From Cutibacterium namnetense (lineage in GTDB: Bacteria; Actinomycetota; Actinomycetes; Propionibacteriales; Propionibacteriaceae), in NCBI RefSeq assembly GCF_001642025.1, contig NZ_LWHO01000003.1, positions 411,279-475,278 on the forward strand: a stretch of 64,000 nucleotides of DNA, written 5' to 3'. The notes below the pieces were generated by a model that saw only the letters and a program-made list of their open reading frames with translations, was not told where the DNA came from and made no database searches. This document shows positions 1-9,724 of the stretch, piece by piece (position 1 is the stretch's first letter; every line of letters starts with the position of its first letter). The translations under genes and the position numbers were made by a program.

Positions 1-1
1 G

Positions 2-3000
2 GTCGAGGCCACCGGCGCGATGGGAACCGATACCCCGCTGGCCGTGCTATCCAACCGTCCTCGGATGCTCTGGGACTATTTCAGCCAGCTTTTCGCTCAG
101 GTAACCAATCCGCCCTTGGACGCTATCCGCGAGGAGCTTGTCACTTCCCTGACGGGCACTATCGGCCCAGAGGCGAACCTACTTGAGCCCGGCCCAGAGT
201 CATGTCGTCAGGTGGTCGTCAACTACCCGATCATCGATTCCGACCAGCTTGCCAAAATTATTCACATCGACGCTGACGGGGAGCACCCCGATCGCAAAAC
301 TCACGTAGTGAGGGGCCTCTTTGCTGTTGAGGAGGGTGGTGAGGGTCTGCGCCGCCGTATTGAAGAGATCCGTGCCGAGGTTTCAGAGGCTATTGCTGAG
401 GGGGCTACCATCATCGTGCTCTCAGACCGCCACGCGACTCGCGAGCTGGCACCGATCCCGTCCCTGCTTCTCACGTCAGCTATCCACCATCACCTGGTGA
501 GGGAGAAGACCCGTACCCGGGCCGGTCTCGTCGTCGAGGCTGGTGACGTTCGTGAAGTGCACCACGTTGCCCTTCTTATAGGCTACGGCGCCTCGGCCGT
601 TAACCCGTACTTGCTCTTCGAGTCAGCCGAGGATATGGCCCGGCACGAGGTGTGGGTGTCTACTGATCCCGAAACCGCTATACATAACGTCTATAGGGCA
701 CTTGGCAAGGGCGTCCTGAAGACGATGAGCAAGATGGGTGTTTCCACCATCGCGTCGTATACCGGAGCCCAGATTTTCGAGGCCACCGGGTTATCGCAGG
801 AATTCATTGACGAGTACTTTGCCGGGACGACGAGTCGTATCGAGGGGATTGGCCTGGCCGAGGTCGCTGAAGAAATCTTAGCTCGTCACCTCAGCGCCTA
901 TCCACAGACAGGGGTGCACCTGGCCCACCGCACTCTCAAACCTGGCGGCCACTATCAGTGGCGTCGGGAGGGGGAGCAGCATCTGGTCGATCCTGAGTCG
1001 ATATTCCGGTTGCAATTGGCTGCGCGTACCAATGACTACGAGCAGTTCCGTCGCTACACCGACCACATCAACGACAACTCACGCCGACTCATGACCCTGC
1101 GATCCTTACTAGAGTTCCGTCATGATCGGCCGGCAGTCCCACTCGCGGAGGTCGAGCCAGCCTGCGAGATCGTCAAGAGGTTCTCCACCGGAGCTATGAG
1201 TTACGGCTCGATTTCCATGGAGGCGCACCAGACGCTGGCCATTGCGATGAACCGGATCGGAGGCAAGTCGAATACCGGGGAGGGCGGCGAGGACCCTGAG
1301 CGCCTCTATGATCCACAACGGCGTTCGGCTATCAAGCAGGTGGCGTCGGGACGATTCGGTGTGACCAGCGAGTACCTAGTCAATGCCGACGATATCCAGA
1401 TCAAGATGGCTCAGGGAGCCAAACCGGGCGAGGGCGGCCAACTCCCCGGCCCGAAGGTCTATCCGTGGGTGGCTAGGACCCGTCACTCCACCCCAGGAGT
1501 CGGACTCATCTCCCCGCCTCCGCACCACGACATTTATTCCATCGAGGACCTCAAACAACTCATTCATGACCTCAAGTGCGCCAACCCTCGGGCTCGGATT
1601 CACGTCAAGTTAGTGGCCGAGACTGGTGTCGGCACTGTTGCTGCCGGCGTCTCGAAAGCCAAGGCCGACGTCGTGCTTATCTCGAGCCATGACGGCGGGA
1701 CCGGTGCGGCTCCGCTGACTTCGATCAAGCACGCCGGTGGGCCCTGGGAGCTTGGCCTGGCTGAGGCTCAGCAGACCTTGCTGCTAAACGGTCTTCGTGA
1801 CCGCATCGTGGTGCAGTGTGACGGTCAGCTCAAGACCGGACGCGACGTCGTCGTAGCCGCTTTGCTTGGCGCTGAGGAGTTCGGGTTTGCGACTACTGCG
1901 CTCATCGTCGAGGGATGCATCATGATGCGTAAGTGCCATACCGATACTTGCCCGGTAGGTGTGGCTACTCAAAATCCAGAGTTGCGTAAGAAATTCGCTG
2001 GTGATCCCGACCACGTCGTTAACTTCATGATGATGATGGCTGAGCAGACCCGTGAGATTCTCGCCGAGCTGGGTTTCCGCTCCATTGATGAGGCCGTTGG
2101 CCACGTTGAGGCGCTGGACACCCGCAAAGCCATCACACACTGGAAAGCTATGGGACTTGATCTTTCGCCGATACTGCATCAGGCGGAGCTTCCCGGAGGC
2201 TCCCCGCTGCGTCACGTTCGTGATCAGGATCATGACCTGCAGACGAGTCTCGATACGAAGCTCATTGATATGTGTGCTGAGGCTTTGACTAATGGCACCC
2301 CCGTCCGTCGCGAGGTCGCTATCCGCAATGTCGACCGCACTGTCGGAACTATGCTCGGTAGCCGTGTGACGGTTGCCACCCAGGGTAAGGGTCTTCCTGA
2401 TAACACCATCGACCTCACCTTCATTGGTACTGCCGGGCAGAGCTTTGGTGCCTTCGTGCCGCGGGGCATGACGATGAGGCTCGTCGGTGACGCCAACGAC
2501 TACGTTGGTAAGGGACTCTCCGGTGGCAGGGTGATCGTAGCTCCACCGCTGAATGTGCCGTTCCGGCCACGTGACCAGATTGTTGCCGGAAACGTCGTCG
2601 GCTACGGCGCCACTTCCGGTGAAATCTTCCTGCGTGGTCAGGTGGGTGAGAGGTTCTGCGTACGCAACTCGGGAGCCACTGCCGTTGTGGAGGGAGTCGG
2701 CGACCACGGTTGTGAATACATGACTGGGGGAGAGGCGCTGGTGCTTGGCGCCACTGGGCGGAACTTTGCCGCTGGCATGTCCGGCGGGGTGGCTTGGGTA
2801 CGTCACCTCGATGTCAGCCGCCTCAACCCAGATATGGTCGACGCCCTATCGATGGACCAGGCCGATGTTGATCGGGTTATCGAGTTGCTGGAGCTGTACC
2901 AGGCCGAGACCGGGTCTACCCTCGCTGAGGAGATTCTGGCAGAAGGAGCTGACGGAATTCGCGACTCCTTTATGAAGGTGCTGCCGCGCGACTACGCCAC

Positions 3001-3088
3001 GATGATGAAGGCCATGGTTGACGCTGAGGAGCGCGGCCTGGACGACGACGAGACGACCGAACTGCTCATGGAGGTGTCCCATGGCTGA
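2..3088 (+). CDS. gltB: Glutamate synthase [NADPH] large subunit, 5'-truncated by window edge
   Basis: This is the 3' two-thirds of the large GOGAT subunit, which makes glutamate from glutamine-derived ammonia and 2-oxoglutarate. The reading frame is open from the first bases of the window. The ATG at 20 is internal: full proteins are about 1500 residues, and the N-terminal glutaminase domain with its catalytic Cys lies outside. Visible are the central domain, the FMN-binding synthase domain (the [10 protein letters not shown] stretch near nt 1280) and the [3Fe-4S] cysteine cluster [12 protein letters not shown] at about nt 1917-1952. The C-terminal glycine-rich beta-helix domain is also present. 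It overlaps gltD by 8 bp, so the two subunits are translationally coupled. Family assignment is secure. Confidence 0.97.
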   Translation, partial: VEATGAMGTDTPLAVLSNRPRMLWDYFSQLFAQVTNPPLDAIREELVTSLTGTIGPEANLLEPGPESCRQVVVNYPIIDSDQLAKIIHIDADGEHPDRKTHVVRGLFAVEEGGEGLRRRIEEIRAEVSEAIAEGATIIVLSDRHATRELAPIPSLLLTSAIHHHLVREKTRTRAGLVVEAGDVREVHHVALLIGYGASAVNPYLLFESAEDMARHEVWVSTDPETAIHNVYRALGKGVLKTMSKMGVSTIASYTGAQIFEATGLSQEFIDEYFAGTTSRIEGIGLAEVAEEILARHLSAYPQTGVHLAHRTLKPGGHYQWRREGEQHLVDPESIFRLQLAARTNDYEQFRRYTDHINDNSRRLMTLRSLLEFRHDRPAVPLAEVEPACEIVKRFSTGAMSYGSISMEAHQTLAIAMNRIGGKSNTGEGGEDPERLYDPQRRSAIKQVASGRFGVTSEYLVNADDIQIKMAQGAKPGEGGQLPGPKVYPWVARTRHSTPGVGLISPPPHHDIYSIEDLKQLIHDLKCANPRARIHVKLVAETGVGTVAAGVSKAKADVVLISSHDGGTGAAPLTSIKHAGGPWELGLAEAQQTLLLNGLRDRIVVQCDGQLKTGRDVVVAALLGAEEFGFATTALIVEGCIMMRKCHTDTCPVGVATQNPELRKKFAGDPDHVVNFMMMMAEQTREILAELGFRSIDEAVGHVEALDTRKAITHWKAMGLDLSPILHQAELPGGSPLRHVRDQDHDLQTSLDTKLIDMCAEALTNGTPVRREVAIRNVDRTVGTMLGSRVTVATQGKGLPDNTIDLTFIGTAGQSFGAFVPRGMTMRLVGDANDYVGKGLSGGRVIVAPPLNVPFRPRDQIVAGNVVGYGATSGEIFLRGQVGERFCVRNSGATAVVEGVGDHGCEYMTGGEALVLGATGRNFAAGMSGGVAWVRHLDVSRLNPDMVDALSMDQADVDRVIELLELYQAETGSTLAEEILAEGADGIRDSFMKVLPRDYATMMKAMVDAEERGLDDDETTELLMEVSHG

Positions 3089-4553
3089 TCTGCACGGCTT
3101 TATGAAGGTGCCGCGACTGGAGGCGGAGCGTCGTCCGGTTGAGGAGCGTGTCCAAGACTGGAAAGAGGTCTACCCTGGTGGGCTTGGTCATGCTCTGCTG
3201 CCCATCATCACAGACCAGGCGAGCCGGTGTATGGACTGCGGTGTGCCCTTCTGTCATACCGGTTGTCCGTTGGGAAACCTCATTCCGGACTGGAACGACC
3301 TGATCTGGCGAGACGAATGGCGCGAGGCCCTTGACTGTCTGCAGGCCACCAACAACTTTCCAGAGTTCACTGGCCGACTCTGCCCTGCTCCTTGCGAGAC
3401 AGCGTGTGTTGAAGGCATCAATCGCGACCCGGTGACGATTAAGAACGTTGAGGTCGCCATTATCGACAAGGCCTGGGAGGATCGCCGCGTCATTCCGGTG
3501 GTGCCTGAGTGGCACTCACTCAAGACGGCCGCGGTGGTCGGATCTGGCCCCGCGGGGCTGGCAGCTGCTCAGCAGCTCACCCGCGCCGGGCATACGGTAG
3601 TCGTCTATGAGCGTGACGACGCAGTCGGTGGGTTGATGCGTTATGGCATTCCGGACTTCAAGATGGAAAAATCGGTTCTTGATCGCCGGATTAAGCAGAT
3701 GGTGTTGGAGGGCACCGTCTTCAAAACCAACACTGAGATCGGCGTCGATATCACCGGCGAGCAATTGCGCGAGCGGTTTGACGCCGTCATCTTGGCTACC
3801 GGTGCCACTGTTCCACGTATGCTGGATGCCCCAGGTATCGAGCTCGACGGGGTCTGCTACGCCATGGAGTACCTCACCCAGCAAAACCGGGTCGTGGCGG
3901 GGACCGAGGTGCCTAATCAGATTCGCGCTGACGGTAAGCACGTCGTCATCATTGGTGGTGGAGATACTGCCAACGACTGTGTGGGCACTGCAGTGCGTCA
4001 GGGTGCGGCCTCAATCACCCAGCTGCAGTACAACGCGGAGCCGCCGAAGGACCGTCCGGCTACCCAGCCCTGGCCAACGTATCCGCTCATCCTGCGGGTC
4101 TCCAGCTCCAATGAGGAGGGCGGCCAGCGAGTGTACTCGACCAATACCGTCGAGATCATTAGCAATGATCAGGGCCGTGTCAAAGCAGTTCGGGTGGTTT
4201 CAGGTCATCGCGACGAGAACCGGGTGTTTATTGCGGATGAGGGCAGCGAACATGACCTGCCGGCCGACCTAGTGATCTTCGCGATGGGATTCGCTCATCC
4301 GGAGCATGACGGAGTCGTCGCCGAGCTGGGGCTGGAACTCGACGGACGCGGCAATATCGTCAGAAACGATGCGTACGAGACCAATGTAGCGGGGGTATTC
4401 GCCTGCGGTGATGCTGGCCGCGGGCAGTCGCTTGTGGTGTGGGCTATCGCGGAGGGACGCGCGGCTGCTCATGGTGTTGATGCGTATCTCAACGGATCAC
4501 CTTCGGTGCTACCGAAGCCGGTAAATCCGTCAGATCGTCAGATGATGGTGTGA
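3081..4553 (+). CDS. gltD: Glutamate synthase small subunit
   Basis: This 490-residue NADPH-oxidising beta subunit passes electrons through FAD and Fe-S centres to GltB. The ATG at 3081 gives the canonical [10 protein letters not shown] start. Cysteines at 50, 53, 58, 62 and 101, 105, 109 form the two N-terminal 4Fe-4S motifs. GSGPAG (about 154-159) is the FAD dinucleotide-binding motif, and GGGDTA (about 290) is the NADPH one. The start lies inside the last codons of gltB, 8 bp before its stop, so the pair is an operon. An upstream in-frame ATG at 3018 lies deep inside gltB and is less likely. Confidence 0.97.
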   Translation: MADLHGFMKVPRLEAERRPVEERVQDWKEVYPGGLGHALLPIITDQASRCMDCGVPFCHTGCPLGNLIPDWNDLIWRDEWREALDCLQATNNFPEFTGRLCPAPCETACVEGINRDPVTIKNVEVAIIDKAWEDRRVIPVVPEWHSLKTAAVVGSGPAGLAAAQQLTRAGHTVVVYERDDAVGGLMRYGIPDFKMEKSVLDRRIKQMVLEGTVFKTNTEIGVDITGEQLRERFDAVILATGATVPRMLDAPGIELDGVCYAMEYLTQQNRVVAGTEVPNQIRADGKHVVIIGGGDTANDCVGTAVRQGAASITQLQYNAEPPKDRPATQPWPTYPLILRVSSSNEEGGQRVYSTNTVEIISNDQGRVKAVRVVSGHRDENRVFIADEGSEHDLPADLVIFAMGFAHPEHDGVVAELGLELDGRGNIVRNDAYETNVAGVFACGDAGRGQSLVVWAIAEGRAAAHGVDAYLNGSPSVLPKPVNPSDRQMMV

Positions 4554-4918
4554 CCCCAGGGGATTTCATGGGCTCGACAGGAGGCGCTGTGCAGGAGGAA
4601 ACTGCTGGGATGAACGATGACGAGGAGGATCTCGACTCGGCGATTCATCACGCCAAAGCGCTGACGTGGGTGTTCGTGGCACTTTTTATGGTGCTTGACG
4701 TTGTCGGCCTTACGGCAGCTAGCCAGAATGATCCGCGGTTCATCTTGGGGGCCTTTGGTGGGGCCGCGTCCTTCTTGGGCATCATCGGGGCTGGTGTGTG
4801 GTGGGCCTCCCTGGCTTCTCAGCGGAGGGCTCATGCCCTGGATGATCGTCTCGATCATGAACTCGGCGTCGCCGACGGTGCCAAGGGTCCTGAGCGACGT
4901 GAGCCGCCCGCTGACTAG
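4550..4918 (+). CDS. Small two-TM membrane protein of unknown function
   Basis: This short protein (up to 122 residues) has an acidic N-terminus (NDDEEDLDS). Two hydrophobic segments follow (around WVFVALFMVLDVVGL and ILGAFGGAASFLGIIGAGVWW), then a charged C-terminus. I do not recognise a family. The start is uncertain: GTG at 4550 overlaps the gltD stop as GTGA but has no ribosome site. GTG at 4589 and ATG at 4610 each follow an AGGAGG, and ATG 4610 has the better spacing (about 10 nt). It is probably co-transcribed with gltBD. Function cannot be inferred from context. Confidence 0.7.
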   Translation: MTPGDFMGSTGGAVQEETAGMNDDEEDLDSAIHHAKALTWVFVALFMVLDVVGLTAASQNDPRFILGAFGGAASFLGIIGAGVWWASLASQRRAHALDDRLDHELGVADGAKGPERREPPAD

Positions 4919-4921
4919 TCT
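4916..4921 (+). promoter_or_regulatory. Candidate leaderless -10 element for the serine hydrolase
   Basis: TAGTCT ends 6 nt before the ATG at 4928, and there is no Shine-Dalgarno sequence between them. This matches the actinobacterial leaderless pattern TANNNT-N6/7-start. It overlaps the stop codon of the upstream gene. Confidence 0.45.
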
Positions 4922-4927
4922 ATCGTC

Positions 4928-7042
4928 ATGACCGACCTTGTCAGACGCAGAACCGTGCTGGGTACCTTGATGACAGCGGTCGTCGCCGCGCCCTTGGCAG
5001 ACCAGGCATCGCCGGCCTTCGGATCCGATACTCAGGACCTGACGATCCACCTCGTAGGTGCTCCGGCATCGAGCCGGGTGGAGGTCCGAAGCCTCGACGG
5101 TCGTATCCGTCGATATTCCACCCACGCGGAGCCTCTGTCACGGGCTGTTGTCGTGAGTGTCCCCTCACGCAGGTTCGCGGTGCGCATGGATTCAGGACGC
5201 TGGCGGTGGCTGGTCAGAGGCGATGCTGACCAAGTGTGGATCTTGCGCGACGGTGACTATGAGGATCCCGCCACATATCGATCTGCCCTGCTGGTCCCAC
5301 CTGAAGGTGTGCAAGACATGGCTGGACGGCGTTGGATCAGCATCGACTGGTTGGCGAAGGCCGCCGGTTGGCCCCTGTCCAGGGGAACAGTTCCGTTCGA
5401 TGGATTAGTTAGCGTTGCGTCAGACTTGCTGACCGTGCGACGCGGTGGCGACGTTGAGACTTTTGATACTCGACGCAATCTTCATGCCCGCAATTTTGAG
5501 GAGGAGTTCTTCCACAACGAGCCTCACCTCATGATCCAGCCAGTTGATGGGATGGTCGTTGACGGCCAGTACTGGCTCACCGTCGGTGTAGTGCGTCGGC
5601 TGTGGGATGTCAGATTGGTTCGGGTCGGTCATCAACTCATCGCTTTGCAGCGGATGCACGTTGGTTTTGACACCCTTGACGTCAGCCGGGACGTTGCCGC
5701 TGTGGGGTTTGACCAGTCGAAGTTGGCCGGGGTTGGCGCTTGGATCGATGACCAGGTTAAGGCCGGGTTTTCCGGAACGAGTGTGCTGGTCTGCCGCCAC
5801 GGCCAGATTGCGTGGCGTCACCATGCCGGTCAGGCCTTCAAGTACTCCACCAAGGTCGTCAACCACAAGGTGCAGAAGGCGCGACTGCTACCCCCTGCCG
5901 AACAGATTCCCGTGACGGCCACGACTCGTTTCGACATCGCCTCCAATACCAAGATGTATGCAGTCAACTTGGCCCTTCAGATGCTTGTGGGCCAGGGAAA
6001 GATCGACCTGTCGCGTCGGGTGTGCACCTTTCCCGGTTGGGAGGCTTTCCGCGACGAGTCGACTGTTTACACCGGTTCATGGACGGTTGGCGGCCCCGGC
6101 GGGATCAAGAGCAGATTCACTGGCAAACAGACCATTCGAGTGGTCGACCTCATGCACCATCGGGGTGGGCTCGTTCCGGATCCGCAGTATCCCAGCGCGA
6201 CCGTGGCTGGTGAGTTGTACCTGCAGAACCTCGATGACGTTTCGAACCGTGCTGACGTGATCGACCGGATTTGTCGCACACCTCTCATGTATGCACCGCA
6301 CACCCAGAGGGCGTACAGCGACGTCGACTACATGATCCTTGGCTTGATCGTCGAGCAGATCGTCGGCAAACGCCTGGACGAATATCTCCAAGGCGGCGTT
6401 TACCGTCGTCTGGGACTCAAGCGGACTGGATTCCGGCCCCTTGACGTCAAGGTGTCTGCCGAACTCATCGCCGCGACCGAGCTGAACGGTAACACTCGCG
6501 ACGGCACTGTCGACTTTGGCACCCGCCCTGATGGCAGCCCGGTGTTCATCCGTACCCAGACTATTCGTGGGCAGGTCCAGGACGAGAAGGCCTTTTACAC
6601 CATGTCGGGGGTGTCGGGGCATGCCGGACTCTTCTCCACCGCTGACGATCTGGGGGTACTGCTGCAGTTAATGTCTAACGAGGGCATTTACCAGGGTCAA
6701 GAATACTTCCCGGCCGATGTGCAACGTCGATTTCTTACCCCTGATGGTGGTGACGCGACCTATGGACTGGGCTGGCGAACGAACGGGTACTACTACTTCC
6801 ACGGCGGGCCGAGCAAGGCTGCCTTCGGACACACCGGCTGGACTGGGACCATCACGATGGTCGATCCGATACGTGATATCCAGATCGTGCTGCTGACGAA
6901 TATGCGGCACAGTCCCGTCACCGAGCCACCGAACGGGTTTGCCGCTCAGTCTTTCCCCCTTGCGCACTATGCGGGGCTCATCTGTCGGGTGTACCAGGCA
7001 TTGGCTGAAGATGGGAGAATCACGGATGTCGATGTGCCGTGA
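4928..7042 (+). CDS. Exported serine beta-lactamase/DD-peptidase-fold hydrolase
   Basis: The protein has 704 residues. The N-terminus has a twin-arginine-like signal (VRRRTVLG, then a hydrophobic stretch to about residue 25). A roughly 300-residue N-terminal region resembles a cell-wall or substrate-recognition module, with repeated short beta motifs. The catalytic half has the class C beta-lactamase/PBP signature: SNTK (Ser about 339, Lys +3), YSD (about 463) in place of YxN, and HTG (about 635) in place of KTG. The HTG form is frequent in esterase-like and D-aminopeptidase-like members, so antibiotic resistance should not be assumed. A role in peptidoglycan or D-amino-acid ester hydrolysis is inferred. 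It converges on the HdeD-like gene across a hairpin. Confidence 0.85.
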   Translation: MTDLVRRRTVLGTLMTAVVAAPLADQASPAFGSDTQDLTIHLVGAPASSRVEVRSLDGRIRRYSTHAEPLSRAVVVSVPSRRFAVRMDSGRWRWLVRGDADQVWILRDGDYEDPATYRSALLVPPEGVQDMAGRRWISIDWLAKAAGWPLSRGTVPFDGLVSVASDLLTVRRGGDVETFDTRRNLHARNFEEEFFHNEPHLMIQPVDGMVVDGQYWLTVGVVRRLWDVRLVRVGHQLIALQRMHVGFDTLDVSRDVAAVGFDQSKLAGVGAWIDDQVKAGFSGTSVLVCRHGQIAWRHHAGQAFKYSTKVVNHKVQKARLLPPAEQIPVTATTRFDIASNTKMYAVNLALQMLVGQGKIDLSRRVCTFPGWEAFRDESTVYTGSWTVGGPGGIKSRFTGKQTIRVVDLMHHRGGLVPDPQYPSATVAGELYLQNLDDVSNRADVIDRICRTPLMYAPHTQRAYSDVDYMILGLIVEQIVGKRLDEYLQGGVYRRLGLKRTGFRPLDVKVSAELIAATELNGNTRDGTVDFGTRPDGSPVFIRTQTIRGQVQDEKAFYTMSGVSGHAGLFSTADDLGVLLQLMSNEGIYQGQEYFPADVQRRFLTPDGGDATYGLGWRTNGYYYFHGGPSKAAFGHTGWTGTITMVDPIRDIQIVLLTNMRHSPVTEPPNGFAAQSFPLAHYAGLICRVYQALAEDGRITDVDVP

Positions 7043-7068
7043 CCAGAGCGCGCCGCGTCCTCGTCAAA

Positions 7069-7099
7069 CCAGGACACACCGACCCCTCCTGTGTCCCGG
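7069..7099. terminator. Hairpin between convergent genes
   Basis: A 10-bp stem with one mismatch (core GGACACA at 7072-7078 pairing with TGTGTCC at 7090-7096, plus CC/GG outside) encloses an 11-nt loop. It lies 26 bp after the serine hydrolase stop and before the end of the convergent HdeD-like gene. There is no T-run, so it is at best an imperfect intrinsic terminator that could serve both strands. Confidence 0.5.
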
Positions 7100-7134
7100 C
7101 GCAGCAGCGCTGCGATTATCGGTGCATCAGATCA

Positions 7135-7782
7135 TCACTTTAGTTCGCGATGGGTTGAAGCCTCAGGGCTATCAACGACGTCTCCTTCAATGACGGTATT
7201 GCGGGAATTGTTGCGCACCGCTGAGGAGATAGAATTCGTGATCTTGCGAACTCCTACCGCAATTGCGAGGTTGGCGAGGCCATAGAGCAGCACCCCGAGT
7301 GCTAGTAGCCAGCTCATGGCCACTACTCCGAATCCAGGATGGACCAGGATGACGATGCCCAGGACGAATAGACCGATGCCCCCGCCAAGCATCCAACCCC
7401 AGGCTTTCTGTGTGATGAGCCTCATCGGAAGGGCGAAAGCGGTAGCAGCTACGCCGAGGAGCACTAGCCACACCCCTATAAGGATGGCGATGACGTGTAG
7501 GGAGAATCCGGGATGAATGATGAGGATCAGGCCAATGATGATGCCGATGATGCCCCAGCCCCTCATGAGTCCAGTGCCGGCCATACCATGGAGGGCTTGG
7601 GCGTTGATGAGGGTCATGACGGAGTCGATGATGGCGTAAATGCCGACGATCACCACAAGGGCGGTCATCGTCTGGTGGGACCAGAGCACGGCCATTACTG
7701 CGGCAATGGTTGCGAGGATTCCTTTGGTGAGGGGAATCCACCAGATCGACTTCCAGGTCTTGCTGAGGGTCTGTGACGACAT
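7135..7782 (-). CDS. HdeD/DUF308-family integral membrane protein
   Basis: The 215-residue protein is predicted to cross the membrane about six times, as three pairs of hydrophobic helices. Its first helix region (WIPLTKGILATIAAVMAVLW) and the internal repetition match the HdeD family, known from acid resistance in enterobacteria but uncharacterised in actinobacteria. The C-terminus is short, soluble and polar. It starts 9 bp after the stop of the RpiR-type regulator on the same strand, with no ribosome-binding site but with its own candidate leaderless promoter. It can therefore be expressed both with and independently of the regulator. Confidence 0.8.
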   Translation of the reverse strand: MSSQTLSKTWKSIWWIPLTKGILATIAAVMAVLWSHQTMTALVVIVGIYAIIDSVMTLINAQALHGMAGTGLMRGWGIIGIIIGLILIIHPGFSLHVIAILIGVWLVLLGVAATAFALPMRLITQKAWGWMLGGGIGLFVLGIVILVHPGFGVVAMSWLLALGVLLYGLANLAIAVGVRKITNSISSAVRNNSRNTVIEGDVVDSPEASTHRELK

Positions 7783-7788
7783 GCGTTA

Positions 7789-7794
7789 AGTCTA
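7789..7794 (-). promoter_or_regulatory. Candidate leaderless -10 element for the HdeD-like gene
   Basis: On the minus strand TAGACT is followed by 6 nt and then the ATG at 7782. The TAG is also the stop codon of the upstream regulator gene. No Shine-Dalgarno sequence is present. Confidence 0.45.
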
Positions 7795-8664
7795 CGTGAG
7801 GGGCTTTCGGTGTGTGCTTACTGCGGTTCGGGTGCTGGTCAGGAGAGTCTCGAGGTCATCCATGCATAGCTGCGCGACGCGCGCAAAAAGAAAGTCAACA
7901 ACGGCTAGCTGGGACATACGGCTGGACATCGCACCGGCGCGGACCTGTGTTTCACGTGCTGAGGTGACGAGGACGTGGTCGGCAAGCCGCCCGACGGGGG
8001 AGTCAGGTAGACCCGTCATAGCAACGGTAGTAGCGCCGTGTTCTTGCGCGACGCTGAGAGCCTCAACAACTTCCTGGGTATCGCCGCTAAAAGAAATACC
8101 TAGGGCTACGCAGGAGTGCTTGCATAATGCGGCATGAACAAGCTGCATATGAGTGTCTTGGTGGTGCTGGCAAACAAGGCCAATACGTTCCAGCTTCTCG
8201 GATAGATCGCTTGCGACCAGACCGCTAGACCCGACCCCAAAGAGCGCCGTCCGCGGGGCGATAGAGATGGCACTCGCGACAGCTTCAAGCTCGTCGGCGT
8301 CGATAGCTCGCGCACTGTTCTCAATCGTGCGAGCCTCGTGGAACGCGATCTTCGTGATCATTTGGGTTAGAGAGTCGTCGAGGGTGATGGTGCCCTCAGC
8401 CACGGAGGATCTCTCCAACTCGAGGTTACGTAGAGACAGATCGCGCGCTAGCTCGGTGCGAAGCTGCCGGTAGCCACTCATCCCGAGGGCTCGGCAAAAA
8501 CGCACGACAGATGCGGGGGAAACGCCAGCAGCCTCAGCAAGTTGGCTCGTCGAAGCGGCGAGTGTCCAGTCGGGCTCGGCCAGTACGATAGCGGCAACCT
8601 GGGCCTCTGCAGGACGCATGGTCGATCTGGCCATATCGATCCGGGGTAGCAGGCTGTCATTCAT
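7792..8664 (-). CDS. RpiR/MurR-family transcriptional regulator
   Basis: This 290-residue regulator has an N-terminal HTH_6 domain (about residues 10-80, with SQLAEAAGVSPASVVRFCRA as the helix-turn-helix). The C-terminal SIS sugar-phosphate-binding domain covers about 120-270 and contains the GVGSSG and SFSGDT loops. The ATG at 8664 was chosen because GGAAGGA precedes it at proper distance; an ATG 9 nt upstream would sit on that site. It is divergent from murQ, which also has a SIS domain. By analogy with MurR of Escherichia coli it probably senses MurNAc-6-phosphate and controls the murQ-led operon. The ligand is inferred, not shown. Confidence 0.88.
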   Translation of the reverse strand: MNDSLLPRIDMARSTMRPAEAQVAAIVLAEPDWTLAASTSQLAEAAGVSPASVVRFCRALGMSGYRQLRTELARDLSLRNLELERSSVAEGTITLDDSLTQMITKIAFHEARTIENSARAIDADELEAVASAISIAPRTALFGVGSSGLVASDLSEKLERIGLVCQHHQDTHMQLVHAALCKHSCVALGISFSGDTQEVVEALSVAQEHGATTVAMTGLPDSPVGRLADHVLVTSARETQVRAGAMSSRMSQLAVVDFLFARVAQLCMDDLETLLTSTRTAVSTHRKPLT

Positions 8665-8678
8665 GTGAAACATCCTTC

Positions 8679-8713
8679 CATGAAAGATGGATTACGTGTA
8701 CAGTCATTTCATG
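8679..8713. promoter_or_regulatory. Candidate operator in the regulator/murQ intergenic region
   Basis: A perfect 7-bp inverted repeat, CATGAAA (8679-8685) and TTTCATG (8707-8713), is separated by 21 nt. It lies in the 126-bp gap between the divergent RpiR-type regulator and murQ. Centre-to-centre spacing is 28 bp, near three helical turns, which would suit a dimer or tetramer. Assignment to the regulator is inference from position. Confidence 0.35.
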
Positions 8714-8790
8714 TCGTGAGGACGGTGTGGTCCTGGGGCATGGCATCGCAGACATGGAACCACGAAATCTCGGCTCGGGGAGGAAATTCC

Positions 8791-9705
8791 ATGAACAGTC
8801 TGAGCAAACTTGCAACAACTGAAGGGAGGAACCCCGCCAGCGAGGGACTCGACCAGTTGTCAACCCTTGAGGTACTTCGCGTCATGAATGACGAGGACCA
8901 CCGCGTCCCGGAAGCCATCGCTTCGCAGCTGCCAGATATCGCTGCCGTCGTCGAGGCTGCAGTAAAGGGTCTGTCAGCCGGAGGCCGGTTGATTTATGCC
9001 GGTGCCGGCACGAGCGGGCGGTTAGGTGTCCTCGATGCAGTGGAGTGCCCACCGACCTTCAGCACCAAGCCCACGATGGTGGTCGGCCTCATAGCAGGTG
9101 GACAGCAGGCGATGTTTCAGGCCGTGGAGGGAGCTGAGGATGATGCGGATCGTGGTGCTCAGGAGATGAACATGCTTCAGCCTGGACCCCATGACGTCGT
9201 CGTCGGTCTGGCAGCCTCGGGACGAACCCCCTGGGTTGTGGGAGCGGTGCGCGCGGCGAAAAGAGCTGGGGCGGTGACGGCCTCGGTGTGTTGCAATCGC
9301 CATGCGGTCATCAGCGACGAGGTGGATCTTCCGGTGGAAGTCGACGCTGGCCCTGAGGTTCTCACGGGATCGACTCGTCTCAAGGCAGGGACCGTGCAGA
9401 AGCTGGTCCTCAACATGGTCTCCACGGCCACCATGGTCGGATTAGGTAAGACGTACGGCAACCTTATGGTCGACGTCTGTCCGAGCAACGAGAAGCTACG
9501 ACAGCGGGCCATGTCCATTGTCATGGCTGCCACGGGATGTTCTCGTGATGATGCCATTACGGCGCTGCACGAGTCTGGCGGTCATGCCAAGACGGCCATT
9601 GTCATGGTGCTGCTGGGAATGACTGCCGCGCAAGCTCGGGCCCGACTGGTGGAAGCAGGCGGAGCAGTCAGGGCCGCTATCGACGAGAATTACCTTCACC
9701 TGTGA
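8791..9705 (+). CDS. murQ: N-acetylmuramic acid 6-phosphate etherase
   Basis: This 304-residue enzyme cleaves the D-lactyl ether of MurNAc-6-phosphate, giving GlcNAc-6-phosphate and D-lactate. The SIS-fold signature GAGTSGRLGVLDAVECPPTF starts near residue 71 and includes the conserved Glu. The second conserved motif SNEKLRQRA lies near 230. The ATG at 8791 has a strong GGGGAGGAA 5 nt upstream and gives the usual family length. It is the first gene of the salvage operon, followed 19 bp later by the PTS gene. The enzyme is cytoplasmic. Assignment is secure. Confidence 0.96.
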   Translation: MNSLSKLATTEGRNPASEGLDQLSTLEVLRVMNDEDHRVPEAIASQLPDIAAVVEAAVKGLSAGGRLIYAGAGTSGRLGVLDAVECPPTFSTKPTMVVGLIAGGQQAMFQAVEGAEDDADRGAQEMNMLQPGPHDVVVGLAASGRTPWVVGAVRAAKRAGAVTASVCCNRHAVISDEVDLPVEVDAGPEVLTGSTRLKAGTVQKLVLNMVSTATMVGLGKTYGNLMVDVCPSNEKLRQRAMSIVMAATGCSRDDAITALHESGGHAKTAIVMVLLGMTAAQARARLVEAGGAVRAAIDENYLHL

Positions 9706-9724
9706 GTCTTCCAGGGAGGAAGCC

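Noticed and set aside
1784-2806. Long open frame antisense to gltB (340 codons, minus strand)
   Set aside because: It lies wholly inside the conserved gltB frame, has no family resemblance and no ribosome site. It follows from the codon bias of the gene opposite.
4928-7042. Calling the serine hydrolase an antibiotic-resistance beta-lactamase
   Set aside because: It has SxxK, but HTG in place of KTG and a large N-terminal module, more like esterase or peptidase members. Resistance cannot be claimed.
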